DNA of 51,376 nucleotides, taken from contig JAKVBA010000035.1 of assembly GCA_022447525.1 (NCBI GenBank), positions 1-51,376 on the forward strand, in the 5' to 3' direction. The translations under genes and the position numbers were made by a program. Shown here piece by piece: positions 1-8,683 of this stretch; the first letter of the stretch is position 1; each line of letters begins with the position of its first letter. The notes under the pieces are model-generated. The model was not told where the DNA came from. It made no database searches and saw only the letters and a program-made list of their open reading frames with translations. The stretch comes from Gammaproteobacteria bacterium. Lineage in GTDB: Bacteria > Pseudomonadota > Gammaproteobacteria > Arenicellales > Arenicellaceae.

Positions 1-24
1 ATTCGATGGTTAGTAGACTGATTA

Positions 25-80
25 AGAATTCAATATTCAAGACTTGACCCCTTATGGTCAAAGTTTACTCTGACCCCACT
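25..80. repeat. Remnant of a REP/RAYT-type repeat pair
   Basis: Two short motifs lie within 50 bases: TTCAAGACTTGACCCC (about 36-51) and GTTTACTCTGACCCCA (about 63-78). Read on the minus strand these become GGGGTCAAGTCTTGAA and TGGGGTCAGAGTAAAC. I recall such words recurring in gammaproteobacterial genomes next to Y1-type REP-associated transposases; that link is from memory and was not searched here. No transposase is visible, so this is at most an edge or a relic. It matters for the next gene because an ATG at 54 falls inside this segment. Confidence 0.35.
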
Positions 81-98
81 TTACTTTATGTTAGTGAA

Positions 99-746
99 AT
101 GAAAATTTCTATCTTTAGCATCAATCCCACGGTAGCGGTTGTCGATAACCTATTTGATGAGAAGCTTGCCAAGCACATCATTGGATTGGGCCAGTCTGCT
201 TTGGAGCGAGCGCCGATAATTGATCCTAATACAGGTTTAAATTCACTTCACGATGTCAGGAGCAATCTAAGCGCACAGTTATCTCAATACGATGATGATC
301 TTTTGATGGGGCTGGCGAGGTCAGTAGCCACAGTTGTTTCCTTGCCTGTGCAAAATGCTGAGCCTGCACAGTTGTTACATTACCAAGGCGAGCAAGAGTA
401 CAAGCCGCACTTAGATGCGTTTGATCTAAACTATGATGGCAGTAAGCCTCGACTTGCCAGAGGTGGCCAGCGCCTGTTTACCACCATTTGTTATCTGAAT
501 GATTGTGACGGCGGAGGAACTGAATTTCCTCGTCTTAATTTACGAGTTTCGGCTCGGCTCGGTCGAGTGGTTGTTTTTGGTAATACTCGCTTGGGAACGG
601 ATAAACCTCATCCAAGATCATTACACTCTGGTTTACCAGTAAACAGCGGTGAAAAATGGGCGATGACACTTTGGTGGAGGCAACGTCAATACGGTAACCC
701 TGAAGCGGGAGCTTCTTTATGGAACCAACAGATGCTCGAAGTTTGA
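99..746 (+). CDS. 2OG-Fe(II) oxygenase, prolyl 4-hydroxylase-like
   Basis: Non-heme iron, 2-oxoglutarate-dependent dioxygenase of the prolyl 4-hydroxylase type, about 215 residues and probably cytoplasmic (no signal peptide). Counting from the ATG at 99, the iron triad is seen as H104-x-D106 in 'PHLDAF' and H176 in 'LHSGLP', with K186 in 'GEKWAMTLWW' placed to bind 2-oxoglutarate. 'CYLNDCDGGGTEFP' is the usual core strand and turn. An upstream in-frame ATG at 54 would add 15 residues but lies in a repeat-like segment, so I prefer 99. The substrate cannot be told from sequence; bacterial relatives hydroxylate proline or other residues in proteins. It stands alone, tail-to-tail with the PqiA-like gene. 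Confidence 0.85.
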   Translation: MKISIFSINPTVAVVDNLFDEKLAKHIIGLGQSALERAPIIDPNTGLNSLHDVRSNLSAQLSQYDDDLLMGLARSVATVVSLPVQNAEPAQLLHYQGEQEYKPHLDAFDLNYDGSKPRLARGGQRLFTTICYLNDCDGGGTEFPRLNLRVSARLGRVVVFGNTRLGTDKPHPRSLHSGLPVNSGEKWAMTLWWRQRQYGNPEAGASLWNQQMLEV

Positions 747-937
747 GTAAACTTGAATTGGCCTTTGAGCCACCTGCTACCTCACGGCAGATGATACGGC
801 ATTTTATGCAGCAGTCGAAAATGCCAGCAAATACTTGAGTGATGCTGGCTGAAGATCAAACTGCAAAATGACAAGAGATACGATTTCGTTGCGATGTTTT
901 TATCTGGCCCGGGCTCGTACGTTATTGCGGTTTAAAT

Positions 938-1453
938 TCAAGGGGCAGGGTCCTTTGCGTGATCCGACTTACTCAGATCAATGATCTGGGTTCCAAAAAT
1001 GGATAGCACGCAATAGGCCGAAAAGTAGTAATAACCGGAATGCAAAGTCGCTGAAACCGCTTGGTTGGAAGCTGTTGCGAGATAAGCCATAAAAATACTC
1101 ACCACAAAAACATCGGCCATCGACCATTTTCCGATAGCGCTTACAAACGTGATCATGCCGAATCGGCTGCTTAATTTCGGTAATAGAATCACCACCAACA
1201 GCATAATGGTTTTTAATAGCGGCACCACCACACTGAAAAGCAATATAAGCCAAGCAACCAGATAGTTTTTTTCTTTAAATAGGTTATCAATCGTCTCTAA
1301 AATACTTTGGGTTGCTTCATATAGTTCAATATTGCCGAGTAAGGGAAGTTGTGCACCCACTTTGAGTGTCATCATATTATTGACGAGCCCCGGGTAAAGG
1401 CAAACAAATGATGCGATGATCAAGGCTAATGCAATCCAGTTTCTTATTGACAT
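938..1453 (-). CDS. PqiA-like inner-membrane protein
   Basis: Single-domain member of the paraquat-inducible protein A family, 171 residues. Hydrophobic stretches are visible near residues 7-25, 65-90, 110-127 and 140-155. The family signatures are 'GKWSMADVFVVSIFMAYL' and the later 'GYYYFSAYCVLSI'. Full-length PqiA has two such modules and works with PqiB/PqiC, MCE-type proteins in envelope lipid transport. Here only one module is present and no MCE partner is nearby, so the role is inferred only as inner membrane and envelope related. The start at the ATG ending at 1453 gives a normal N-terminal membrane segment. Confidence 0.8.
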   Translation of the reverse strand: MSIRNWIALALIIASFVCLYPGLVNNMMTLKVGAQLPLLGNIELYEATQSILETIDNLFKEKNYLVAWLILLFSVVVPLLKTIMLLVVILLPKLSSRFGMITFVSAIGKWSMADVFVVSIFMAYLATASNQAVSATLHSGYYYFSAYCVLSIFGTQIIDLSKSDHAKDPAP

Positions 1454-1488
1454 GCTGTATTTCAGGGCTTAGCTATTATTTAGATTTG

Positions 1489-1520
1489 GCCTCACACGGC
1501 GATAAATCGTCGTGTGAGGC
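1489..1520. other. Strong hairpin upstream of the PqiA-like gene
   Basis: GCCTCACACGGC and the facing CGTCGTGTGAGGC form a roughly 12-bp stem with one mismatch around an AT-rich loop. It lies 36 bases upstream of the PqiA-like start. Only a short T run follows on the plus strand, so it is a weak intrinsic terminator candidate, or a leader hairpin or operator. Confidence 0.45.
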
Positions 1521-2111
1521 TTTCGAATACGATGGAGAGATCTATGGTATCAAAGCGAGTGGCGGAGATACGATTTTTCAGGGGCCTATTTTTACTAATT
1601 GTTGTTAGTTGATTCGCCCGTGGCGAGCTTGTCCTGTTTTTAGGGTCTGTGTTGAAACTTAAACTGGCCATTGGTTGTGCTGTCTGTAAGGGTTTTCAGC
1701 AGTGCTTTCGTCGTTTCTACTATTGTGTTAACGATCAGTCTGACGATTGTTTAGCTCGGATGCCATGGTCGCTTAATCACTATGCCGAGTTACTGAAGCT
1801 ACGATGGGTCTTTCAAAGCTCATGCTGGCTTTAACAGATTAGGCCGTATTAGAAAGGGTAGCGATAACTATCAGGCTGATCTGGATCTATCACATTGCGA
1901 ATTGGCTGATAGCTTAAGCGCTGCGAGTCGCCCATTATAGAATTTGGTGGGCATGGCACGTATGGGCTAATTAGTCTTATAAGATGATTGCCGCATTGTG
2001 TAATTACAGTAGGCGGGATTTCTTTTGTTGATCAACATTCAAATCGTTAAGTCACCTAAAAATCATATCGGCGACGTATTATTCTTCGACTAACATTAAC
2101 CGGAGAAAAAA
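1521..2111. other. Non-coding stretch, no gene recognised
   Basis: About 590 bases between the PqiA-like and peroxidase genes. Short open stretches exist, for example near 1649-1834, but none has a recognisable domain or convincing ribosome site. The last bases hold the peroxidase ribosome-binding site (CGGAGAAAAAA before the ATG at 2112). Nothing else supportable is seen. Confidence 0.5.
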
Positions 2112-2693
2112 ATGAAGCGTGCATTACTACTCAAAAAATTGAATCGCAAAAATCGTATTCTGTTTATAGTGTCTGTGTTCATAGGTTGGTCAGTCTTTGT
2201 GCCTGTCGCGCAGGCAAGTTGTAATGATTTATTTGATTTCAGCGCACCAAAGCTCAGATCGAGTGAGCCGCTGGATTTTTGTGAGCAGTTCGCTGGTAAG
2301 GCGTTACTTGTTGTAAATACAGCGAGTCAGTGCGGTTATACCTCGCAATTTGCTGATTTGGAAAAGCTTTATCAAAATAACAAAGAGTCGTTGGCGATCG
2401 TTGGTTTTCCATCGAACGATTTTAACCAAGAGTATGACGATGCAAGTAAGGTGGCTGACGTCTGTTATGCAAATTATGGCGTGACGTTTTCCATGGTTGA
2501 ACCAAGCTCAGTAAAAGGAGACAGCGCCAACGCATTGTTTAAAAAGCTCGCGGCCAAAACAGGAAAGGAGCCCAGTTGGAATTTTAATAAATACTTAATC
2601 TCAGCAGACGGGAATAAAGTGATTCACTTTCCATCCAGTGTAAGCCCTACTGGCGATCAAATGGCGTCTGCTCTTGGAGAGTTGGTTCGCTGA
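2112..2693 (+). CDS. Periplasmic glutathione-peroxidase family thiol peroxidase
   Basis: Cysteine-type GPx family peroxidase of 193 residues that reduces peroxides with thioredoxin- or glutathione-type donors. A long N-terminal extension with a hydrophobic segment (about 16-34) ending in 'AQA' is a probable signal peptide, so it should act in the periplasm. The peroxidatic cysteine is C74 in 'NTASQCGYT'; Q106 in 'FNQE' and W156-N157 in 'SWNFNKYL' complete the usual tetrad. C118 in 'DVCYANYGVTF' sits where the resolving cysteine of thioredoxin-dependent GPx enzymes lies. The 'FPCNQF' cysteine is replaced ('FPSNDF') and this loop is one residue shorter than usual. GGAG precedes the ATG. Confidence 0.88.
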   Translation: MKRALLLKKLNRKNRILFIVSVFIGWSVFVPVAQASCNDLFDFSAPKLRSSEPLDFCEQFAGKALLVVNTASQCGYTSQFADLEKLYQNNKESLAIVGFPSNDFNQEYDDASKVADVCYANYGVTFSMVEPSSVKGDSANALFKKLAAKTGKEPSWNFNKYLISADGNKVIHFPSSVSPTGDQMASALGELVR

Positions 2694-2720
2694 TTGTTAA
2701 GACGTTTATTTGCCCATAGA

Positions 2721-2749
2721 GTTGGCGCTGACCGTGCCCAGGCGCCGAC
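2721..2749. terminator. Hairpin between convergent genes
   Basis: GTTGGCGC (2721-2728) pairs with GCGCCGAC (2742-2749), allowing one G-T wobble. It lies between the 3' ends of the peroxidase (2693) and the SGNH hydrolase (2774, minus), as a shared terminator would. Neither side has a clear T tract. Confidence 0.4.
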
Positions 2750-2773
2750 TGGGAAGTGTAATCGCCAACATAT

Positions 2774-5599
2774 CTAATTTTCCTTCTCAATTAGATCGAG
2801 ATAGTTTTGAGGTATCGAAGGGGTACGCTTCAGATCTTTGGGTTTAATTATATTGATGCGTTCTTCTTTTATTTGGCCATTAAGTGAGCCATTGGTAGAG
2901 CATTCCTGCTCATGGATTGAGCTGAGCGAGGGTGAAAAGATGATCTCTAGCTTGCCAGTATCAGACGGAGCTAGATCGTTTTTTTCGCTTTGGCCAGTGA
3001 CGGGATCGAACAGTATGTTTTGGTCCGAACTCACGGCCACATAATACGATTTCGCTTTACAGCCATTATCGATAGTGACGCGAGCTTGATTGTATTTTGA
3101 TACGGTGGCGCGCTCACCGCCGTATTCCACATAATCTGGCTGGTTATTACTTAAAGCAAATCCTTTTCCGCAACGGCCAATTGGCTCTTCCCAGTGTTGT
3201 GGTAACGCTCCGCTTCTGGTTATGTGAGTGCTGAGATCGGAATCGTATTGCAACATTGGTGAACTTGAGTTTACAAGTCTACCAGAAGCCTCATAAATCG
3301 AGACAACCGGGCAGTCTCCATAGCCACTCGTTTTGGCGAAGTTGGCGGTCAAAAAGGTAAAGGCAGGAACATCGACTCGATGCATTACTGCTTGATGACC
3401 ATAATAGTCAATTACTTTGGGCGCTGCGGCTGGCAAGCTCGAGTGTGCGACTTCAGGGATTGAATCATCAGCCTCGTTGTTTATTATCTCCGAGTACTTT
3501 AACTTTCTCTGTCTTTCTATGTCGTCCCATAGTAGCGACTTGGTGAATTTGTAGCCGTACTTATTCGGATGGTACTGCCCCTTAGTACTAGTTACGTCAC
3601 CGATTTGTTGTTTCTTTGAATCGATTGGCTTGTTGTAGCCTCGGTAGCTACTATTTGGCTCGTCAATAGGGTAGTGATGGCGATCGATACTTGTAATGTT
3701 GTTTGGCTCGTTGTTACAGATACCGATTCGCGCAACGTCGAGCTCATTTTGAGTCACAGCATTCCAGCCGTTTAAACGCTCTGTGTCGATTACGATACTT
3801 TTCAGAGGACGATAGATCTCATGATCGGCAATTTTGAATTCGATAGGGTCAAAATCAAGATTGATAAGGTTTGGCGTGAAAAGATCGCAGTAGTAAGTTG
3901 GAATTCTTGCCCCATTTGACATGAATTCTCCCGCCGATAATTTCGTTTCTCCATCTCCCGGTTCAATTGTTGTCCGACCGAAGAAGGGCGGGGCAATCAG
4001 GGTTACTCTCGGTGGTACTTTGTCGACTCCTTGAAATAGTTTTTTGAGTTCTTGATTGAGCGCGGCATACCTTTGAGCCAAACCATCCATGCCAACTACT
4101 CGCTCGGTGTTGATGGCGCCACCTTCAATAACGTTGATGTTGACTGAACCAAAAAGGCCATGCCAGTAATCCGCGTCCCAGTCGCCACTTTTAACCGACC
4201 TCAACATTTTACATATCGTGCCTCTCGTGCCTTTGCAGACGCCACCGTTTTCCGGCGAGTAGTCTCCCTCGTCACCACCTACCACCGGCACTCCGGTATG
4301 AGCAATCGACAGTGCGGCAATAGCGTTAGCAAAGCCGACATCATTACCGCCAACGCTAAGATATATTTCATCAGGAGTTCTGGGACCAACTAAATGAGGT
4401 AATAATTCAGTTTGTGGACACATTGTGTGCGGGAAGGCATCATGGCCGCCACTGGTAATTACCACTTCCGTGCGAGTTTGTCGGCCATATGATGTGACCC
4501 TTTGGAATTGAGGAAGTTCACCTAGATAACCGAGGTAGTCACCCATAACGCCTTTATCAATTGTTGCCCCAGACTGTGCTAGATTGATAAATGTTACGCT
4601 GGATTTATTGCTTTTATTCTCTAATTCGAGAGCCAGTTGAGAGGCATGAGTGAACGACGACCTATGGCTGCGAATATTGTCTATGTGATTTATCAATCGC
4701 TTTTGTGCTGAGGGTAGATTCAACAGATCAGTGTTGCACTTATTCGAGTCTGGGTTACTAACAGGATAATCAGAGATAATTTTAATGATAGTACTTAGGT
4801 CGGTCGTCGAGGTTGTAGGAAGGGCTTTAGCCCAACTGCTAATCTGATGGGATTTAAATTTACCTTCAGGTGCACCCTCTCCGGATGCAAAGGAGTCACC
4901 CAAGACAACAATCAAATGATCTTTGACTTCAATTGTTCGAGTAGTGACGGGTGCTTTTGAGTTGGGCAGTTTTTTTGCTTCTCGCGGGCTTGTTGCCAGA
5001 CTCACTCGATGTTTGCCCTCGGGTAGACAAATACTGAGAGCGTTACCAGTTTCTGAGTGAGTTTTCTCGAAACGAACGGAATTTTTGCCCCTCTCAAAGT
5101 CGGCTATTTCGGCGCTTTGTCTGATTGTCCAAAAAGATGTCATGGTCTTTTGCTTGGCCGAGAAATGGCGTAATGCGGCACCCGCTAAAAAACTTGGATT
5201 TGGGCAACCGCGCCCTTCGAGTTCGGAAATAAGTTCTTCCTCTGTTTTGAGTGTCCACTCCTGCGGATAGCCACCTCTGGTCTGTAGGTGTACTTTAAAT
5301 TTCGGAGGGCCCTGGCGACAGGCCTCGTCGTTGGGCGGGCATGGGCAGGCTTCTTCGGTGGATCCGTCAAGGCTTTCCCAATTCATTACGTACTCTAGTG
5401 TATTTGGTAAGAGTGGAGTCCCCTCGTTGTTGTCGATTTTGTAGCGACTGGGAGTCGACCAGTCAAATGAGGGCGACGTTAAATGGCTATTAATCGATTT
5501 GTATACGTCGATTCCAGCAACACCACATTCATTGGCTTTGGTCGTATTGAAGAGCGATAAGATGATAACAAGCTTTACTGTGAGAATAAGCGCGCGCAT
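2774..5599 (-). CDS. Large secreted SGNH/GDSL-family hydrolase
   Basis: 941-residue exported protein with a signal peptide (about 1-22, ending 'TKANEC'). The SGNH hydrolase core begins late: block I 'VVLGDSFASGEG' with nucleophile S236, block III 'SVGGNDVGF' with N419, and block V 'YHPNKYGY' with H677. Such folds are esterases, lipases or deacylases of sugars and lipids. The first 225 residues are an extra domain with a Cys-rich piece ('CPCPPNDEAC', 85-94). The last 230 or so look beta-rich. A typical SGNH enzyme is 200-400 residues, so this one has large flanking regions and a long insertion between blocks III and V. It is monocistronic. Substrate unknown. Confidence 0.8.
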   Translation of the reverse strand: MRALILTVKLVIILSLFNTTKANECGVAGIDVYKSINSHLTSPSFDWSTPSRYKIDNNEGTPLLPNTLEYVMNWESLDGSTEEACPCPPNDEACRQGPPKFKVHLQTRGGYPQEWTLKTEEELISELEGRGCPNPSFLAGAALRHFSAKQKTMTSFWTIRQSAEIADFERGKNSVRFEKTHSETGNALSICLPEGKHRVSLATSPREAKKLPNSKAPVTTRTIEVKDHLIVVLGDSFASGEGAPEGKFKSHQISSWAKALPTTSTTDLSTIIKIISDYPVSNPDSNKCNTDLLNLPSAQKRLINHIDNIRSHRSSFTHASQLALELENKSNKSSVTFINLAQSGATIDKGVMGDYLGYLGELPQFQRVTSYGRQTRTEVVITSGGHDAFPHTMCPQTELLPHLVGPRTPDEIYLSVGGNDVGFANAIAALSIAHTGVPVVGGDEGDYSPENGGVCKGTRGTICKMLRSVKSGDWDADYWHGLFGSVNINVIEGGAINTERVVGMDGLAQRYAALNQELKKLFQGVDKVPPRVTLIAPPFFGRTTIEPGDGETKLSAGEFMSNGARIPTYYCDLFTPNLINLDFDPIEFKIADHEIYRPLKSIVIDTERLNGWNAVTQNELDVARIGICNNEPNNITSIDRHHYPIDEPNSSYRGYNKPIDSKKQQIGDVTSTKGQYHPNKYGYKFTKSLLWDDIERQRKLKYSEIINNEADDSIPEVAHSSLPAAAPKVIDYYGHQAVMHRVDVPAFTFLTANFAKTSGYGDCPVVSIYEASGRLVNSSSPMLQYDSDLSTHITRSGALPQHWEEPIGRCGKGFALSNNQPDYVEYGGERATVSKYNQARVTIDNGCKAKSYYVAVSSDQNILFDPVTGQSEKNDLAPSDTGKLEIIFSPSLSSIHEQECSTNGSLNGQIKEERINIIKPKDLKRTPSIPQNYLDLIEKEN

Positions 5600-6016
5600 A
5601 AGTGGTCCCTCAAGTTTTTGGCCGTTCTAGGCTAAATCTGTCCCGTTCAGGATGCATACGTCAAATGATGTATTGGGTGATTTTGATCAACAATTAGAAA
5701 GCTTTTAAGTCAGTCTCTGTCAGTTTGAGTAAAGCAGACTCTTTGCCCATCTGGGTATTTTTGGCTCATTATATAGTGTGAGCTACCACAGTAATTGGTC
5801 AAAGGGTTGGGATATAGCTTCTAAAAGAGCTCGGGTACGATTTCTTTTTCTTGGCCGACTCTAAGCGGGCGTTAAAGGTTTATAAACAGCTTAGTTTAAT
5901 GTCGTTACCTGCCAAATCTATATCAAGCTGCTTTGGATGCAGTAAATGTTTCACATCCAGAGCTGCGTTGTTTACTATGTTGCGGGAAAACAGAAATTGT
6001 ATTTGAGTTGCCAATA
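5600..6016. other. Intergenic region between divergent genes
   Basis: About 415 bases between the divergent SGNH hydrolase and crotonase genes. It must carry both promoters, but I see no convincing pair of boxes; TTATATAGTG near 5770 is the best -10-like word. No gene is seen. Confidence 0.4.
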
Positions 6017-6748
6017 ATGGAAAACTTTCTAAATTACTCACTAGTTGATGGAGTTGCTACGATCGAGCTTGCCGATGGTGGTTCGAATCTGCTATCACCT
6101 GGGATGATTGAAGCTGTGAACAAAGCTTTAGACAAAGCAGAACGAGAGGCAACAGCCGTGGTGTTGTCGGGCGCAGGTAACATTTTCAGTGGTGGTTTTG
6201 ACCTTAAAGTTATGAAGTCCGGAGCGATGCCAGCCTTAAAGATGTTGATGGGAGGATTCGAAACCGTTTATCGTTTAGTAAACTTACCCATGCCATTAGT
6301 GGTTGCATCTAATGGTCATACAGTTGCAGCAGGTGTCTTTCTCCTATTCGCTGGCGATTATCGATTCGTGACCAGAGGCGATTTCAAAATCGTGCTCAAT
6401 GAAGTAGAGATAGGCATGACAATGCCATATACCGCTCTGGCGATCGCGCGTTATAGGTTGAGCATCAAGGCCTTTGAGCAAGTTATCAATCACGCTCGAG
6501 TCTACTGTCCGTCCGAGGCAGTAGAAGCTGGCTTTGCAGATCAAGCGGTGGATGCAAAAGAGCTGATTCCAAACGCCAGTGAAAAAGCCAAAGAACTCGC
6601 TAATTTGAATGCTAAAGCCTTCAGGAAAACCAAACTGCGTGCACGCAAAAAACTGACTAGAAGTATCAGGTGGGCGGTAATCAAAGATTTTTTAGATTTG
6701 ATTGGTCAAGGTTTTATAGAGACTACCAAAACCTCCAGAAACAGATAG
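6017..6748 (+). CDS. Crotonase-fold enoyl-CoA hydratase/isomerase family protein
   Basis: About 243 residues from the ATG at 6017; an in-frame TTG at 5933 would add 28 residues unlike the family. The oxyanion-hole regions are 'SGAGNIFSGGFDL' and 'SNGHTVAAGVFLL', followed by 'GDYRF' and 'VEIGMTMP'. Compared with true 2-enoyl-CoA hydratases, the first catalytic Glu (in the usual 'GGGCEL') is replaced by a hydrophobic residue ('AAGVFLL'), while a Glu remains in 'LNEVEIG'. It therefore may be an isomerase, thioesterase or other CoA-binding crotonase rather than a hydratase. The C-terminus is basic and helical. Stands alone; acts on acyl-CoA in the cytoplasm by family. Confidence 0.78.
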   Translation: MENFLNYSLVDGVATIELADGGSNLLSPGMIEAVNKALDKAEREATAVVLSGAGNIFSGGFDLKVMKSGAMPALKMLMGGFETVYRLVNLPMPLVVASNGHTVAAGVFLLFAGDYRFVTRGDFKIVLNEVEIGMTMPYTALAIARYRLSIKAFEQVINHARVYCPSEAVEAGFADQAVDAKELIPNASEKAKELANLNAKAFRKTKLRARKKLTRSIRWAVIKDFLDLIGQGFIETTKTSRNR

Positions 6749-6838
6749 CGCGGTCTCAAACACATTCAATATAGACACTTACGATGCTGCCAGTGACGGA
6801 GTGTTACGCTTTTTATAACCACCTTTTCGAGAAATGAT

Positions 6839-7270
6839 ATGAACAACTTTAGACGCAACTTGATTTTTATTAGTATGTTATTTGCCAACCCTGTATTGAT
6901 CGCGGCTGAATTCGAAACGCCTGAACAAGCGATAAATTCCTATATCACCGCCGTATCAACGGGTTCAGGCACACATATTAAAAAAGCGTATTCTGATGAT
7001 GCGACTATCAAGTTTTATGATCGAGAGGGGCGATATTGGGAATATTCAATGTCTGCTTTTGCAGAGGCTGTGGATACTGGCAAGGATTGGGATGCTGAAA
7101 TCAACATCACTGCTCTGAGAGTTACCGATAATGCAGCGAGTGCGACGGTCGAATTTACCTGGGGGGACAGTCAGGAGCATGGCTATGTGGATTATCTGAA
7201 CCTCATCAAAAGTGATGGATATTGGAAAATTTCTGGTAAAGTCGCTCAGTATGTCTCTCGCAACAATTAA
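6839..7270 (+). CDS. Exported NTF2-like (SnoaL/lumazine-binding-like) protein
   Basis: 143 residues. A signal peptide (about 1-22, '...NPVLIAAEF') is followed by an NTF2-like cone-shaped domain: helix 'TPEQAINSYITAVSTG', the strand 'YSDDATIKFYDREGRYWEY', and the typical end 'GYVDYLNLIKSDGYWKISGKV'. This ending matches the Lumazine_bd_2/DUF4440-type family, whose members are mostly of unknown function. No catalytic residues can be named. It sits 90 bases after the crotonase gene and 90 before the TerB-like gene, all on the same strand, but the spacing is too loose to insist on an operon. Confidence 0.7.
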   Translation: MNNFRRNLIFISMLFANPVLIAAEFETPEQAINSYITAVSTGSGTHIKKAYSDDATIKFYDREGRYWEYSMSAFAEAVDTGKDWDAEINITALRVTDNAASATVEFTWGDSQEHGYVDYLNLIKSDGYWKISGKVAQYVSRNN

Positions 7271-7359
7271 AAAACGAACTGCTCCTTTTAATCTCGGTAG
7301 AGCGAGGTGTACAATTGCTCACAATAAATAATAATCTAACCCAGTAGATAGGTACGCAA

Positions 7360-7800
7360 ATGTCAATTAGAAACCTTTCACATATAAAGAAGCTTTTCGA
7401 ACACGTTGATAACCCTGATGAGAAGCGAGAGCTGTACAAAGAAATGTTGTTAATGACACTTTCAAGAGCAACTCGTGCTGACCTGGTGACCGATGATACT
7501 GAAGTCGCTATTGTACAAAAGGTAGTGTTGGAAGCGACAGGTGAAGAAGTCAGTGTCAAATGTGTGCGTACCGCTGCCTCATCAGAGTTGTATGAGACAG
7601 CACCAATTGATAAATACTTATCTCGCGTCGGACAGAAAATAGACTTGTCTCAAAGACAATCAATCGTAAAGGCGTTAGTTGCTGTATTCGAGGCTGATGG
7701 TCAAGTCACTGAGTCCGAAACGGACTTCTTTAATATGGTAGTGGGCGCTCTTAAGCTCTCTCCAGCAGAGGCCGCAGGCCTAGTGGTTGAAACGGTGTAA
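7360..7800 (+). CDS. TerB-like domain protein
   Basis: 146-residue cytoplasmic helical protein. The C-terminal half 'IVKALVAVFEADGQVTESETDFFNMVVGALKLSPAEAAGL' carries the acidic turn 'ADGQVTESE' typical of TerB/DjlA-N-like domains, which bind metal or mediate protein contacts. The N-terminal half repeats a related helical pattern ('EMLLMTLSRATRADLVTDDTEVAIVQKVV'), so the chain fills the whole domain. TerB domains are named for tellurite resistance, but isolated ones like this have no proven role. No other ter genes are nearby. Confidence 0.65.
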   Translation: MSIRNLSHIKKLFEHVDNPDEKRELYKEMLLMTLSRATRADLVTDDTEVAIVQKVVLEATGEEVSVKCVRTAASSELYETAPIDKYLSRVGQKIDLSQRQSIVKALVAVFEADGQVTESETDFFNMVVGALKLSPAEAAGLVVETV

Positions 7801-7993
7801 TAGATGTTTAAAGCGAGATTCGGCCCGAAGCAAGGTCGCGTCTCGTTAATTCAGGTGTTAAGCATCAGGGCGACGGTTGTTTGTGTCAAAAATGATCCCA
7901 TATACCTTATCAATAGACCGGTTTGCCTGAGAGATACACGTTGATTGTGTGTGTCAGGGCGCGGAGTTTAACGTTAAGTAGTGAGCATTGCGT

Positions 7994-8332
7994 ATGCCTT
8001 TAAATAAATTAGACATGGACGAGCCGTTGCCAACAAAGCAGGCATTTAGGCATTTGATCTTTTTCCAAATTAAGTTGTTCGCGGATGCGGCTAGGGATTT
8101 ACTATTAAGTCCGATCAGTCTACTCGCTTTTATTTATGACGCAATTTTTACGCCACCGCTGAAAGACAGCCTTTCATACAAATTAATGCTGGCTGGGAGA
8201 AAGAGCGATAGAATGATAAATTTATTTGGCGAGTATTCTCAATCGGGAGAGTTTACTATCGACGAAACTGTGGGTGAGATTGAAACCGCGCTATTAAACG
8301 AGATAAATAAACACAGAGCGCAAGATAATTGA
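7994..8332 (+). CDS. Conserved hypothetical, possibly membrane-associated
   Basis: 112 residues from the ATG at 7994 (an in-frame TTG lies two codons upstream). The middle segment 'LLLSPISLLAFIYDAIF' is hydrophobic and could be a membrane or interfacial helix; the flanks are amphipathic and charged ('FRHLIFFQIKLFADAARD', then 'DETVGEIETALLNEINKHR'). I half-recognise this as a short conserved protein of Pseudomonas-like bacteria but know no function. Its codon use and composition look coding. The 190 bases upstream include a 46-codon open frame starting at 7804 that I do not believe. Confidence 0.6.
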   Translation: MPLNKLDMDEPLPTKQAFRHLIFFQIKLFADAARDLLLSPISLLAFIYDAIFTPPLKDSLSYKLMLAGRKSDRMINLFGEYSQSGEFTIDETVGEIETALLNEINKHRAQDN

Positions 8333-8683
8333 CCATCACCTGCGCCGCAACTAAAAGGACTTAACGAGTAACTCTACTATTGTGATCGAGGGGCCGGGGC
8401 TATTTATGATTCCGATGCTTGCACTAGTGCTAGCGACGATATGAAACCACTGAGTGCCGATGCTGGTTAGCTGCGCGGATTGTCTGTAGAAATTTCGTAC
8501 TAGATTTGTACTATAATAGTCGCACTCAGGTTGTCGATCGGTTGGATTTTAGATGCCGGTTGCGCTCTGCAAAAAGCTTCCGTTCTAGGTTCGCACAACT
8601 AATCCATAATTTATTTTCGGAGCATAACAATTATTAAAACGCTCGGGCTAAATATCATAAGTACAATTTCACTGCTTTGGGTG
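8333..8683. other. Leader region upstream of the acyltransferase
   Basis: No gene is seen between 8333 and about 8617. From 8603 (just after a TAA at 8600) the acyltransferase frame is open without ATG or GTG until 8681. Inside it, a GGAG at 8619-8622 sits seven bases before an in-frame ATT at 8630, suggesting translation starts there. Confidence 0.45.
8512..8517 (+). promoter_or_regulatory. -10 box of a putative acyltransferase promoter
   Basis: A perfect TATAAT is at 8512-8517, preceded by two GTAC words (8497-8500 and 8508-8511) and no good -35 box at the normal distance. It lies about 110-165 bases upstream of the acyltransferase, depending on the start chosen. Confidence 0.35.

Noticed and set aside
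1649-1834. 61-codon frame before the peroxidase gene
   Set aside because: Begins with TTG without ribosome site; composition rich in Cys/Trp/Arg, unlike a real small protein.
7360-7800. Tellurite-resistance role for the TerB-like gene
   Set aside because: No terA/C/D/Z neighbours; a lone TerB-like domain does not show tellurite resistance.
7804-7944. 46-codon frame directly after the TerB-like gene
   Set aside because: No ribosome site and no recognisable product; likely chance.
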